DNA of 64,000 bases from Geodermatophilus telluris. GTDB taxonomy: Bacteria; Actinomycetota; Actinomycetes; Mycobacteriales; Geodermatophilaceae. Both the position numbers and the translations under genes were made by a program. Of this stretch, positions 1 through 8,346 are shown piece after piece (positions within the stretch are counted from its first letter, which is position 1; the number at the start of each line of letters is the position of its first letter). The notes beneath the pieces were generated by a model. The model had not been told where the DNA came from and searched no databases. It was given only the letters and a program-made list of their open reading frames with translations. The DNA lies in NCBI RefSeq assembly GCF_900102745.1, contig NZ_FMZF01000003.1:568935-632934 (forward strand), written 5' to 3'.

Positions 1-1130
1 TTGTCCAGGCTCATGTACTCCGAGCAGGGGTTGGACGCGTTGATCCGGCCCGTCTCGGGGTTGGTGTGCCAGTCGTTGATGGTGTCGTCGTACTGGATGC
101 CCGGGTCGGCGCACTCCCACGCGGCCCGGGTGACCTTGCGGAAGAGGCCCTGGGCGTCGACGGTCTCGATCACCGAGCCGTCGAGGCGGCCGCGCAGCGC
201 GAAGCCGGTGCCGTCCTCGACCGCCCGCATGAACTCGTCGGAGACGCGGACCGAGTTGTTCGCGTTCTGGTACTGGACGCTGGTGATGTCCCTGCCGCCG
301 AGGTCCATGTCGTACCCGGCGTCGCGCAGCGCGCGGATCTTGTCCTCCTCGCGCGCCTTGGTCTCGATGAACTCCTCGATGTCGGGGTGGTCGATGTCGA
401 GGACGACCATCTTGGCCGCGCGGCGGGTGGCCCCACCGGACTTGATGGTCCCGGCGGAGGCGTCGGCCCCGCGCATGAAGCTGACCGGGCCGGAGGCGGT
501 GCCACCGGAGGAGAGCAGCTCCCTGGAGGAGCGGATGCGGGAGAGGTTCAGGCCGGCGCCCGAGCCGCCCTTGAAGATCAGCCCCTCCTCGCGGTACCAG
601 TTGAGGATCGAGTCCATCGTGTCGTCGACGGCGAGGATGAAGCAGGCGCTGACCTGCTGCGGCGCGCTGGTGCCGACGTTGAACCACACGGGGCTGTTGA
701 AGCTGAACACCTGGTGCAGCAGCATCCACGTCAGCTCGTGCTCGAAGACCTCGGCGTCGCCCTCGCTGGCGAAGTAGCCGTGCTCGCGGCCGGCGGCACC
801 GTAGGTGAGCACCACGCGGTCGATGAGCTGGCGCAGGCTGGTCTCGCGCTGCGGGGTGCCGACGGCACCGCGGAAGTACTTGGTGGTGACGATGTTGGTG
901 GCGTTGATGCTCCACTCGGCCGGGAACTCGACGCCGCGCTGCTCGAAGTTGATCGACCCGTCGCGCCAGTTGGTCATGACGACGTCGCGCCGCTCCCAGG
1001 TCACCTCGTCGTACGGGTGCACCCCGGCCGTCGTGTAGACCCGCTTGACCTTCAGGCCCTTCCCCCGGGTCGGCGCCTTGGCGGCGGTCCGACGCGTGCG
1101 GCCGGTCACGCGGTCCTCGATCTCGGTCAC
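1..1130 (-). CDS. nrdJ: Vitamin B12-dependent ribonucleotide reductase (class II), N-terminal part
   Basis: Reduces ribonucleotides to deoxyribonucleotides with adenosylcobalamin as radical source. Only the first ~376 codons are inside the window; the gene runs off the left edge. I translated it from the minus strand. It starts at GTG 1128-1130 with AGGGAG about 6 bases upstream and opens VTEIEDRVTGRTRR. Class II hallmarks are visible: a VSINATNIVTTKYFRG-like N-terminal segment, SPVWFNVG, a QQVSACF cysteine motif, a glycine-rich GGSGAGLNLS loop, and NPCSEY near the window edge. It lies 137 bases downstream of nrdR on the same strand, the usual actinobacterial nrdR-nrdJ pairing, so both probably share the promoter upstream of nrdR. 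Family call is firm; the C-terminal half cannot be judged. Confidence 0.95.
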   Translation of the reverse strand, partial: MTEIEDRVTGRTRRTAAKAPTRGKGLKVKRVYTTAGVHPYDEVTWERRDVVMTNWRDGSINFEQRGVEFPAEWSINATNIVTTKYFRGAVGTPQRETSLRQLIDRVVLTYGAAGREHGYFASEGDAEVFEHELTWMLLHQVFSFNSPVWFNVGTSAPQQVSACFILAVDDTMDSILNWYREEGLIFKGGSGAGLNLSRIRSSRELLSSGGTASGPVSFMRGADASAGTIKSGGATRRAAKMVVLDIDHPDIEEFIETKAREEDKIRALRDAGYDMDLGGRDITSVQYQNANNSVRVSDEFMRAVEDGTGFALRGRLDGSVIETVDAQGLFRKVTRAAWECADPGIQYDDTINDWHTNPETGRINASNPCSEYMSLD

Positions 1131-1267
1131 GAGCTCTCCCTTGGTGAGTGGTCCGGGCGGCTGGGGAAGAGAGCCGCCCTGTTCCTATCTGGCACTGCTG
1201 ACGGTTTCGGTGGTGCGGGGTGGGCCGGCGACGCTGCCGGCCGGGTGCGGTGACGGGTGGGCGGCGG

Positions 1268-1813
1268 TCAGCCGTCGCGGGTGGCCGACGGGCTGCGGGC
1301 CGACCCGCGGCGGCGGGGCGCCGGGGGCTCGATCTGCAGGCCGGGCAGCGGCGGGGTCCCGCCGCGGTGGTGCCGCGCCCGCAGCTCGGTGATCTCCTTC
1401 TCGAAGTCCTCGACCGAGGTGAAGGCCCGGTAGACGCTGGCGAAGCGGAGGTAGGCCACCTCGTCGAGCTCCCGCAGCGGCTGCAGGATGGCCAGCCCCA
1501 CCTCGTGGCTGGGGACCTCCGCCACGCCGCTGGCGCGGATGGCGTCCTCCACCTGCTGGGCGAGCTGCTGCAGCTGGTCCTCGTCGACCGGCCGGCCCTG
1601 GCAGGCCCGGCGGACGCCGGCGACGACCTTCGAGCGGTTGAACGGCTCGCTGACGCCGCTGCGCTTGACGACGGCGAGCACCGCCTCCTCCACGGTGGTG
1701 AACCGGCGGCCGCAGGCCGGGCACGAGCGACGACGACGGGTGGTGGCCCCCTCGTCGGCCTCGCGCGAGTCGATCACCCGGCTGTCGGGGTTGTGGCAGA
1801 ACGGGCAGCGCAC
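1268..1813 (-). CDS. nrdR: Transcriptional repressor NrdR
   Basis: Nucleotide-sensing repressor of ribonucleotide reductase genes. The 181-residue protein begins [17 protein letters not shown]. Zinc-ribbon cysteines are at positions 3, 6, 31 and 34, followed by an ATP-cone domain at about residues 46-136 ([14 protein letters not shown], then [14 protein letters not shown]). The C-terminal ~35 residues are a proline/arginine-rich tail longer than in many NrdRs. The start is ATG 1811-1813. It precedes nrdJ and probably autoregulates through the candidate boxes upstream at 1968-2018. Identification is secure. Confidence 0.97.
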   Translation of the reverse strand: MRCPFCHNPDSRVIDSREADEGATTRRRRSCPACGRRFTTVEEAVLAVVKRSGVSEPFNRSKVVAGVRRACQGRPVDEDQLQQLAQQVEDAIRASGVAEVPSHEVGLAILQPLRELDEVAYLRFASVYRAFTSVEDFEKEITELRARHHRGGTPPLPGLQIEPPAPRRRGSARSPSATRDG

Positions 1814-1967
1814 TGCGGATCACCTCCCTCCGCGGACGGTGGTGCCGGCGGCCGGACGGTGCTCCGGGAGGAGCTCGCTCGACGTCGACGTGTGGACTTC
1901 CCTGGGGACATCCGGTGGATGTCCGGGGGAGGTCCTGAGGACGGCCTGTGGACGACTTCCGACGGTG

Positions 1968-2018
1968 CAACTACTAGATGTAGGGGGACCTTAGGTCGCC
2001 CAACACAAGATCTGCAAG
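1968..2018 (-). promoter_or_regulatory. Candidate NrdR box pair upstream of nrdR-nrdJ
   Basis: On the minus strand, CTACATCTAGTAGTTG (1968-1983) is an imperfect palindrome with the ACATCTAGT-type core of actinobacterial NrdR boxes. A second weaker match to the general aCAcwAtATaTwGtgt consensus, ACACAAGATCTGCAAG on the plus strand, lies at 2003-2018. Paired boxes about three helical turns apart are normal for NrdR. They sit 155-205 bases before the nrdR start. The first box is the stronger call. Confidence 0.5.
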
Positions 2019-2206
2019 CCGAACGCGGGCGTGTCGATTCCGCCGAGATGCGCTCGTGACCCGGTGGTGACCAGGCGCGAGCAGGTCCCCCACCCGTCAC
2101 ACGACGCGCCGGGGCGTCCCGCGTGTCGGCGCGCACGGCACCGCGGGGTGGTGTAGACGCCGCCGCCCGGACACCGGCGGCCGGACGCCGGTGGCCGGAC
2201 GTGCGA

Positions 2207-2250
2207 CGGCCCGGGCGGCGGACCGTTCCCGGCCGCGGCCGCCCGGGCCG
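2207..2250 (-). terminator. Hairpin downstream of the 2271-2903 gene
   Basis: A perfect 13-bp inverted repeat (CGGCCCGGGCGGC and its complement) with an 18-base loop lies 21 bases past the stop of the upstream minus-strand gene. There is no U tract, as is common for actinobacterial terminators. Confidence 0.5.
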
Positions 2251-2270
2251 GGGGACGCCGTGCGCGCCGG

Positions 2271-2903
2271 CTAGCGCGAGGGGCGGACCGCGGGACGGCC
2301 GCCGCGGTGGGACACGAGGTCGTCGAGGCGGATCGGGCGGGTGAGACCGTCCTCCTCGGCGCCCGCGGTCGGGGCGGCCGGGGTGGGGACGGCCGCGGAC
2401 ACGGCGGCGGTCACGGCGGGCATCTCGGCGGTCAGCGCACGGTGCCGGCCGGAGTCGGCGGGTGCCCGGTGCCGGCCCGCGGTGACCACGCCGACGGCGG
2501 GCTGCTCGGCGGTGACGTCACCCCCGTGGCGGCGTCCGGCGCGGCGCGGCCGGCCCACCGGCTCGACGACGGCCATGGCCACCGTCGGCGCGGACACGGG
2601 CACACCCGTCGACACCGACACCGTGGCGTCGGCCGCCGACGCGGCACCCGGCTCGCCGGCGAGCGCGAGGTGCCGCTCCGGCAGCCGGACGGCGGCGAGG
2701 TCGAGCCAGCGGCCCTCCCCGTCCGCGGCGGGCAACGGGCCGGAGCGGTCGTCGCGCGAGCGGACGAGCGCCTCGCAGCCACCGGCCTCGTCGTGCCGCC
2801 AGCCGAGCATGGCGCCGGGCACCCAGGTGCCGTCGAGGAGCACCTCGACGTCCTGCGGGGCGCGGAAGACGACCGAGGCGCGGCTGTTCACGGCTGCTGA
2901 CAC
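2271..2903 (-). CDS. Hypothetical protein with small N-terminal domain and disordered tail
   Basis: Not recognised. The 210-residue product has a compact N-terminal part (about residues 8-80) with EVLLDGTWVPGAMLGWR, a central EALVRSRDD and a closing WLDLAAVRLPERH, resembling a small actinobacterial domain of unknown function. The rest is a low-complexity A/P/V/T/R-rich tail. The start GTG 2901-2903 is chosen because a TACGGT -10 hexamer lies exactly 7 bases upstream (2911-2916), the leaderless pattern seen repeatedly in this window. It lies between the LysM gene and nrdR on the same strand, but a 160-base gap and its own promoter argue for separate expression. Confidence 0.7.
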   Translation of the reverse strand: MSAAVNSRASVVFRAPQDVEVLLDGTWVPGAMLGWRHDEAGGCEALVRSRDDRSGPLPAADGEGRWLDLAAVRLPERHLALAGEPGAASAADATVSVSTGVPVSAPTVAMAVVEPVGRPRRAGRRHGGDVTAEQPAVGVVTAGRHRAPADSGRHRALTAEMPAVTAAVSAAVPTPAAPTAGAEEDGLTRPIRLDDLVSHRGGRPAVRPSR

Positions 2904-3063
2904 GCCGTCGACCGTAGGTGCCCGACCGGCCCGGCCCCGGGAGCGACCTCGCGCGGAGGGTTGACGAACTCGGCGCCGCGGCCTCGTCCATGTCTGCCGG
3001 GCCGCCGCGTGCCGGGCCGCCGCCTGCCCGGCAGCGGCCGCCGGACGGGAGGTGCGCCGCCGG

Positions 3064-3684
3064 TCACGGCAGCCGGAGGACCTGGCCGGGCACCAGCACG
3101 GCGCCGTCGAGGTCGTTGAGCTCCTCGATGGCGTCGACCACCGCGCGCACGTCCTGCCCGTCGCCGGCCACCTCGCCGGCGAGGGACCACACCGTGTCGC
3201 CGGGCCGCACGACGACGCTGCTCTCCCCCGCCAGGCGCAGCCCGGCCTCCCCGCCGGTGACCCACGGCGTCACCACCGACCCCAGGACGACGCCGGCCCC
3301 CAGGACGAGCGCGAGGACCAGCCGCCGACCCCGGCGGGTCAACCGGAGCCGCGCCGGCGCCCGCCCGGGCCCGGTCCCCCCGCGGACCGCCCCGGCGGCG
3401 ACCCGGGCGCGCGGCAGCCGCCCTCCCGGGCGGACCGGGTCGCGGCGGGCCCCCGGAGCCTCGGCGGATGGCCCGGCGGTGCGGGCCGGTGGAGCGGCGG
3501 GGCGGTCGGGGACCGGCCGCAGGTGCCCGGTGACCCGGGGACCCGATCCCGGCAGGGGTGCCCGCCCGGCCGGCCGCGCCGGACGGGACGGCCGCTCGCT
3601 GCGGGACCCCGGCTCCAGCAACGGCCGCCACGGGACCTGGACCGCTGCGTCGAACTCCAGCACGGCCTGCCGCACGCTGCCCAT
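3064..3684 (-). CDS. LysM-domain membrane protein, SOS-controlled cell-division suppressor (ChiZ/DivS-like)
   Basis: The ~206-residue product has a long basic, proline-rich N-terminal cytoplasmic part, one transmembrane helix (RLVLALVLGAGVVLGSVV, roughly residues 124-141) and a C-terminal extracytoplasmic LysM peptidoglycan-binding domain (VVVRPGDTVWSLA to VLVPGQVLRLP). The start ATG 3682-3684 has GAGGAGG 6 bases upstream; an upstream in-frame start at 3726 lacks one and would overlap the SOS box. Position divergent from lexA with a perfect SOS box 35 bases before its start matches M. tuberculosis Rv2719c (ChiZ) and C. glutamicum DivS, which restrain division during DNA damage. Domain assignment is firm; the suppressor role is by analogy. 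Confidence 0.88.
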   Translation of the reverse strand: MGSVRQAVLEFDAAVQVPWRPLLEPGSRSERPSRPARPAGRAPLPGSGPRVTGHLRPVPDRPAAPPARTAGPSAEAPGARRDPVRPGGRLPRARVAAGAVRGGTGPGRAPARLRLTRRGRRLVLALVLGAGVVLGSVVTPWVTGGEAGLRLAGESSVVVRPGDTVWSLAGEVAGDGQDVRAVVDAIEELNDLDGAVLVPGQVLRLP

Positions 3685-3718
3685 GACCAGTCCTCCTCGT
3701 CGGTCCACCGTCCGAACG

Positions 3719-3734
3719 TCGAACACGCGTTCGA
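3719..3734. promoter_or_regulatory. LexA (SOS) box, perfect
   Basis: TCGAACACGCGTTCGA matches the actinobacterial SOS consensus TCGAAC-N4-GTTCGA in all twelve fixed positions. It lies 35 bases from the LysM gene start and within the lexA divergent region, so LexA should repress both. Confidence 0.92.
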
Positions 3735-3799
3735 TCGAACGTCTGTGCGATGTCTACCGCATGCGTCCGACACGGTCGACCCGACACCTCGCCACGGTT

Positions 3800-3815
3800 T
3801 CGAACACACGTTTGA
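3800..3815. promoter_or_regulatory. Second LexA box, one mismatch
   Basis: TCGAACACACGTTTGA differs from TCGAAC-N4-GTTCGA at one position. It is 66 bases (centre to centre 81) from the perfect box and closer to lexA, whose start is at 3972, consistent with lexA autoregulation. Confidence 0.85.
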
Positions 3816-3971
3816 AGTACCGGCGTCGAGGCGCTACCGTCCGACCAGCACCCGTCCGCCGTCGCCTGCGGGCACCGGCGGGGCCGCGGCCGCGGGTCCC
3901 GGAGAGGACGGCGCGACCCGGCAGCGGGCGGACACGAGGGGCTGTGGGGGCACAGCCGGCGAGGAGGAGAC

Positions 3972-4751
3972 GTGGCGGGCAGCAGCGGCACCGGCCAGCG
4001 CACGCGGACCGGCGGGGCGGCGACCCGGCGCACCCCGAGGGCCGCCGCGGACGCGGCCGGTCCGGGCGGCGGGACCGGGGCGGTGCGCACCTTCCCCGAC
4101 CGGACCGAAGCCGGCGACGGCCTCACCCAGCGGCAGCGGCGCGTCCTGGAGGTCATCCGCGACTCGATCGAGCGCCGCGGCTACCCGCCCTCGGTCCGCG
4201 AGATCGGCGAGGCCGTCGGCCTGTCCTCGGCCTCCTCGGTGGCCCACCAGCTGTCGGTGCTGCAGAAGAAGGGCTGGCTGCGGCGCGACCCCAACCGCCC
4301 GCGGGCGCTCGACGTCCGGCTCCCCGGGGACACGCCGGCCGAGACCGCCGCCCCCGCGGCCGAGGCGGGCGCCGGCGCGCCCACCTACGTGCCGCTGGTC
4401 GGCCGGATCGCCGCCGGTGGCCCGGTGCTCGCCGAGCAGGCCGTCGAGGACGTCTTCCCGCTCCCCCGCGAACTGGTCGGCGACGGCACCCTGTTCATGC
4501 TGCGCGTCGCCGGCGACTCGATGGTCGACGCGGCCATCTGCGACGGCGACTGGGTGGTCGTGCGCCAGCAGCCCACCGCGGAGAACGGCGAGATCGTCGC
4601 GGCCATGCTCGACGGCGAGGCCACGGTGAAGACCTACAAGCGCCGCGACGGCCACGTCTGGCTGCTGCCGCACAACCCGGCCTACGAGCCGATCCCCGGC
4701 GACGAGGCGACCGTCCTCGGCCGCGTCGTCACCGTCCTGCGGCGGGTCTGA
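3972..4751 (+). CDS. lexA: SOS repressor LexA
   Basis: Repressor of the DNA-damage regulon, inactivated by RecA-stimulated self-cleavage. The 259-residue protein carries a ~48-residue extra N-terminal tail, then a winged helix-turn-helix ([17 protein letters not shown] at 51-67; [20 protein letters not shown]) and an S24 peptidase domain. The cleavage bond is Ala148-Gly149 in GRIAAGGP; the catalytic pair is Ser183 (AGDSMVD) and Lys220 (ATVKTYK). The start is GTG 3972 with GAGGAGGA 4 bases upstream. It is transcribed divergently from the LysM gene across two SOS boxes. Confidence 0.97.
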   Translation: MAGSSGTGQRTRTGGAATRRTPRAAADAAGPGGGTGAVRTFPDRTEAGDGLTQRQRRVLEVIRDSIERRGYPPSVREIGEAVGLSSASSVAHQLSVLQKKGWLRRDPNRPRALDVRLPGDTPAETAAPAAEAGAGAPTYVPLVGRIAAGGPVLAEQAVEDVFPLPRELVGDGTLFMLRVAGDSMVDAAICDGDWVVVRQQPTAENGEIVAAMLDGEATVKTYKRRDGHVWLLPHNPAYEPIPGDEATVLGRVVTVLRRV

Positions 4752-4758
4752 CCGGAGT

Positions 4759-4786
4759 CCGGGGCGGCGGTCGACCGCCGCCCCGG
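4759..4786. terminator. Terminator between convergent lexA and the propeller gene
   Basis: A 28-base perfect palindrome (CCGGGGCGGCGGTC and its complement) fills the whole gap between the two convergent stop codons and can act in both directions. Confidence 0.75.
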
Positions 4787-5869
4787 TCAGGCCCCCGGCG
4801 GACCGGGGGTGCGTCGGCGGCGCAGCCGGCCCCCGACGAGGACGAGCAGGGTGGCCACGCCGGCCGCGACGAGCGCGGCGGTGACCACGGACAGGCCGGT
4901 GCTGCCGTCGTCGAGCAGCGACGACAGCGACGGCTCCGCCGCCGGGCCGGGCGCGGGCGTGGTCGCGGGCGTCGCCGCGGGGATCGGCACCTGCGTCACG
5001 TCGCCGGGCACGCCCTCCCCGGCCACGAGCAGGGCCTGGCCGTCGGCGGTGAAGCTGACCGCCTCCCCCTGCGGCGCCTCCGGCAGCGCGATCCGCACCG
5101 GCTCGCCGGCCAGCGCGCCGGGCACGTCGGACCCGGCCAGCGTCCAGACGTAGGCGTCGGTGTAGGTGCGCAGCGCGATGCGGCTGCCGTCGCGGGCGAC
5201 CGCGCCGCCGGTCACCAGCAGCTGCCCGGCGCGGCCCACCGGACCGCCCGGCGTGCCGGTCAGGGTGAAGGTCACCGTGCCGACGTCGGCCAGGGCGACC
5301 GTGCCGCCCTCGACCAGCGGCGCGGCCGGCCGGTAGAGGTGACTGGCGCCGAGCACCTCCTTGGTCACCACGTACGGGGTGCCGTCGGGGGCCAGCAGCA
5401 GCGCCTCGGCGTCGTGCGCACCGTCGGGGTAGGTCAGCCGGTACAGGGCGGTGGACCCGTCGGGGCGCAGCGCCACGAGGGCGACGGTGTCGCGGGTGGC
5501 GTTGTTGTCGCCGGTGTCGGCCAGCCACACCGTGCCGTCGGCGCCCACGCCGAGGTCCTCGGGGTCGTAGGGGTCCAGGGGCGCGGTGACCACGTCGGCC
5601 ACCGCGCAGGTGCCGTCGAGCACGTACAGGGCCACCTGCTCCCCGCCGTCGACCACGGCCAGCAGCCGGTCGCCGACGTCGACCAGGCCGGAGAGCTCGG
5701 CCAGCCGCGGGTCGGTGACCGTGCACCGCGTGCTCGGCGCGGCGGGCTCCTCCGCGGCGGCCGGCGCCGGGAACGCGGCCGGGCCGAGCCCCAGCAGCAG
5801 AGCCGCGCCGGCGCCTGCGACCCGGCGCCGCACGTCAGGACGGGGCGGTCGGGCGACCGGCGCGGGCAC
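4787..5869 (-). CDS. Exported propeller-like protein with C-terminal membrane anchor
   Basis: Function unknown. A basic N-terminus and hydrophobic run (VAGAGAALLLGLGPAAFPAPAAAEEP) form a signal peptide ending near residue 40. Repeated DG-turn segments follow (LSGLVDVGDRLLAVVDGG; DPEDLGVGADGTVWLADTGDN; GAHDAEALLLAPDGTPYVVTKE), typical of beta-propeller surface proteins. A Pro/Ala/Thr spacer, a transmembrane helix (VVTAALVAAGVATLLVLVGG) and an RRRR tail close the protein. It overlaps the PAP2 stop if GTG 5869 is the start; GTG 5833, just after that stop, would still leave the signal sequence. It is probably translationally coupled to PAP2. Confidence 0.8.
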   Translation of the reverse strand: MPAPVARPPRPDVRRRVAGAGAALLLGLGPAAFPAPAAAEEPAAPSTRCTVTDPRLAELSGLVDVGDRLLAVVDGGEQVALYVLDGTCAVADVVTAPLDPYDPEDLGVGADGTVWLADTGDNNATRDTVALVALRPDGSTALYRLTYPDGAHDAEALLLAPDGTPYVVTKEVLGASHLYRPAAPLVEGGTVALADVGTVTFTLTGTPGGPVGRAGQLLVTGGAVARDGSRIALRTYTDAYVWTLAGSDVPGALAGEPVRIALPEAPQGEAVSFTADGQALLVAGEGVPGDVTQVPIPAATPATTPAPGPAAEPSLSSLLDDGSTGLSVVTAALVAAGVATLLVLVGGRLRRRRTPGPPGA

Positions 5870-6593
5870 TCGCCCAGCGTGACAGCAGCACTGCGTCGAG
5901 TGCGTGAACCACGCCCAGCAGCAGCAGGCCCACGGCCGCCCCGACCACCGCGTCGGTGACCCAGTGGAAGTCCAGCGAGACCATCGCGATCCCGGTGACG
6001 ACCGGCCCCGCCACGCTGAGCCACCACAGGACGCGCTGCAGCCGGGCCCCGAGCCGGTACTCGACGGCCTGCCAGCGGGCCACCCCCCACATGAGCACGG
6101 CGTTGGCCACGTGCCCCGAGGGGTAGGAGGCGCCGTCGCGGTGGAAGAACGACCCGGGGTAGGCCGGGGCCGTGCGCCCGGTGCCGAACTTGAACGCGTA
6201 CACCACGACGGTGAGCAGGGCGAGCGCGGTGAGCACCCGGACCAGGGGCAGCAGCGTGCGCCGGCGGACGCACAGCCAGCCGACCAGGACGGCCAGCACG
6301 GCGAGGATGGTGCCGCGGCCGCCGATCTGGGTGACCGCCCAGACCGGCCAGTAGGCCGGCGAGTCGCGCAGGTCCCAGGAGCTGACCAGCTCGGACACCT
6401 GCAGGTCCAGCCGCTCCAGGTAGCCGCGGCTGAGCAGGTCCGCGGTGACCGCCACGGTGACCAGGAGGGCCCCGAGCAGCAGCCACCACGGCGGGCGCCC
6501 GGTCGTCCCCACGCGCGCCGGCACGGCCGGGGCGTCGCCGGGGTCGTCCCCGGCCGACGCGCCGGCCTCGCGCCGCACCACGCCGCTGGTCAC
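5835..6593 (-). CDS. PAP2-family membrane phosphatase
   Basis: Probably an undecaprenyl- or phosphatidate-type lipid phosphatase. The 252 residues include about six hydrophobic helices and the three PAP2 motifs: KFGTGRTAP (Lys135, Arg140), YPSGH (Ser159-His161) and SLDFHWVTD (His210, Asp214). The arginine of the third motif (usual SRxxxxxHxxxD) reads leucine here, which is uncommon. The GTG start at 6591-6593 sits 6 bases after a TACCGT hexamer (6600-6605), suggesting a leaderless message. The gene overlaps the downstream exported protein gene. Substrate cannot be told from sequence. Confidence 0.9.
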   Translation of the reverse strand: MTSGVVRREAGASAGDDPGDAPAVPARVGTTGRPPWWLLLGALLVTVAVTADLLSRGYLERLDLQVSELVSSWDLRDSPAYWPVWAVTQIGGRGTILAVLAVLVGWLCVRRRTLLPLVRVLTALALLTVVVYAFKFGTGRTAPAYPGSFFHRDGASYPSGHVANAVLMWGVARWQAVEYRLGARLQRVLWWLSVAGPVVTGIAMVSLDFHWVTDAVVGAAVGLLLLGVVHALDAVLLSRWASARAGRPTAPS

Positions 6594-6649
6594 CCGCTCA
6601 CGGTACCGGGGCCGTGACCGGCCCGTGACCTCCCGCGGCCGACGGCGAG

Positions 6650-6681
6650 CCGCCCGGACACCCGATCGGGTGCCCGGGCGG
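6650..6681. terminator. Terminator-like palindrome after hflX
   Basis: A 32-base near-perfect palindrome (CCGCCCGGACACCCGA and its complement, one mismatch) lies 17 bases beyond the hflX stop, before the PAP2 promoter. Confidence 0.65.
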
Positions 6682-6697
6682 CCGGGACGGCGGGGGG

Positions 6698-8170
6698 TCA
6701 GGCGACCGGCGCCGCGAACCCCTCGAGAGCCGCGGCCAGGCCGCCGTCCACGCGGGCGGAGAGCCGGGTGCCGGCCGCCTCGTGCAGCTCGCTGAGCACC
6801 TCGCCGTCCCGGTGGACGCGCGCCACCAGGTCGCCGCGGTCGTAGGGCACGAGCACCTCGACCTCGACGTCGGGGTGCGGCAGCCGGGCGGCCAGCACCT
6901 CGCGCAGCTGCTCGATGCCCTCGCCGGTGCGGGCCGAGACCCAGATCGCGCCGGGCAGGGCGCGGCGCAGGGTCAGCACGTCGTCCTCGGTCATGGCGTC
7001 GACCTTGTTGACGACGATCAGCTCGGGCACCGCCGCGGCGTCGATCTCCCCGAGCACCACGTGCACCGCGTCGATCTGGCCGAGCGGGTCGGGGTCGGAG
7101 CCGTCGACGACGTGCAGCAGCAGGTCGGCGCCGGCCACCTCCTCCAGCGTGGACCGGAAGGCGTCGACCAGCTGGTGCGGCAGGTGCCGGACGAAGCCGA
7201 CGGTGTCGGTCAGCGTGTACTCGCGGCCGTCGGGCGACTGTGCGCGGCGCACCGTCGGGTCGAGGGTGGCGAACAGCGCGTTCTCCACCAGCACGCCCGC
7301 GCCGGTGAGCCGGTTGAGCAGGCTCGACTTGCCGGCGTTGGTGTACCCGGCGATGGCCACGCTGGGCACGGCGTTGCGGTCGCGCGCCGAGCGCTGGGTG
7401 GCGCGGGCGGTGGCCATGCCGGCGATCTCGCGGCGCAGCTTGCTCACCCGCGAGCGGATGCGGCGCCGGTCGGTCTCGATCTTGGTCTCACCGGGACCGC
7501 GGGTGCCGATGCCGCCACCGCCCGCGACGCGGCCACCGGCCTGCCGGGACAGCGACTCACCCCAGCCGCGCAGCCGGGGCAGCATGTACTGCATCTGCGC
7601 CAGCTCGACCTGGGCCTTGCCCTCCCGGCTGGTGGCGTGCTGGGCGAAGATGTCGAGGATCAGCGCGGTCCGGTCGACCACCTTGACCTTGAGGATCTTC
7701 TCCAGCGCGTTGAGCTGGCCCGGGGTCAGCTCGCCGTCGCAGATGACGGTGTCGGCGCCGGTGGCGGCCACGATCGAGCGGATCTCGGTGGCCTTGCCCG
7801 AGCCCACGTAGGTGCCGGCGTCGGGCTTGTCCCGGCGCTGGCTGACCGCCTCGAGCACCTCCGAGCCCGCCGTCTCGGCGAGCGCGGCCAGCTCGGCCAG
7901 CGACCGGTCGGCGTCGGCCTGGGTGCCCTCGGTCCACACCCCGACCAGCACGACGCGCTCGAGGCGCAGCTGCCGGTACTCGACCTCGCTGATGTCGGCG
8001 AGCTCGGTGGACAGCCCGGCGACCCGGCGCAGCGCACCCCGGGCCTCGAGGTCGTAGGAGCCGGTCGTGTCGTCGTCCCACTGGTCGGCGGGGGCCGGGC
8101 GGGTGCCCTCGGCGCGCGCGGCGCGCTCCTGGGCGTCGGCGAGCACGGCGCGGTTCTGTGCGGTCGTCAT
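6698..8170 (-). CDS. hflX: GTPase HflX
   Basis: Ribosome-associated GTPase that splits stalled 70S ribosomes. It has an N-terminal HflX domain (ERVVLVGVWTEG; GTYVGSGKATEI), a GGRVAGGGGIGTRGPGE loop, a coiled linker, then the G domain: GYTNAGKSS (G1), DTVGFVRHLP (G3), NKVD (G4). The start is uncertain: ATG 8168-8170 has GGAG 5 bases upstream and gives 490 residues; an upstream ATG at 8228-8230 encodes a second copy of MTTAQ but lacks a purine-rich site. I prefer 8170. The neighbours dapF and miaA match mycobacterial order. Confidence 0.95.
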   Translation of the reverse strand: MTTAQNRAVLADAQERAARAEGTRPAPADQWDDDTTGSYDLEARGALRRVAGLSTELADISEVEYRQLRLERVVLVGVWTEGTQADADRSLAELAALAETAGSEVLEAVSQRRDKPDAGTYVGSGKATEIRSIVAATGADTVICDGELTPGQLNALEKILKVKVVDRTALILDIFAQHATSREGKAQVELAQMQYMLPRLRGWGESLSRQAGGRVAGGGGIGTRGPGETKIETDRRRIRSRVSKLRREIAGMATARATQRSARDRNAVPSVAIAGYTNAGKSSLLNRLTGAGVLVENALFATLDPTVRRAQSPDGREYTLTDTVGFVRHLPHQLVDAFRSTLEEVAGADLLLHVVDGSDPDPLGQIDAVHVVLGEIDAAAVPELIVVNKVDAMTEDDVLTLRRALPGAIWVSARTGEGIEQLREVLAARLPHPDVEVEVLVPYDRGDLVARVHRDGEVLSELHEAAGTRLSARVDGGLAAALEGFAAPVA

Positions 8171-8346
8171 CGTCTCCAGCGTGACACGCGGGTCGTCGCG
8201 GGTCACCTCGGTTACCTGTGCAGTCGTCATACGTCGGGGAGAACGCCGCGGGGCCGCGGAACCATCCCGGTACGCGTGGCCGGGTCGGGGCCGGGTAGGG
8301 CGCAGCCAGGACCCGACGGAGGACCCGACACACGAGGAGGCTCGAG

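Larger units (their letters stand above)
1814..2270. other. Longest gene-free stretch: nrdR control region
   Basis: No convincing gene lies between the nrdR start and the stop of the next gene; open frames here look like GC-driven shadows. It contains the NrdR box candidates, a relatively AT-rich patch at 1960-2020 likely to hold the nrdR promoter, a short direct repeat of a CCGGACxCCGGxGG unit around 2168-2200, and a hairpin at 2207-2250. I saw no cobalamin riboswitch core. Confidence 0.6.

Noticed and set aside
1814..2270. A cobalamin riboswitch controlling nrdJ
   Set aside because: No B12-box core seen; control by NrdR boxes is a better fit, and nrdJ itself needs B12.
1774..2344. Open frames across the nrdR control region on both strands
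   Set aside because: They lack ribosome sites or leaderless -10 elements and encode Arg/Pro/Gly-rich low-complexity sequence typical of high-GC shadow frames.
2123..2344. Direct CCGGACxCCGG repeats as a CRISPR or iteron array
   Set aside because: Only two to three degenerate short units without regular spacers; consistent with GC bias.
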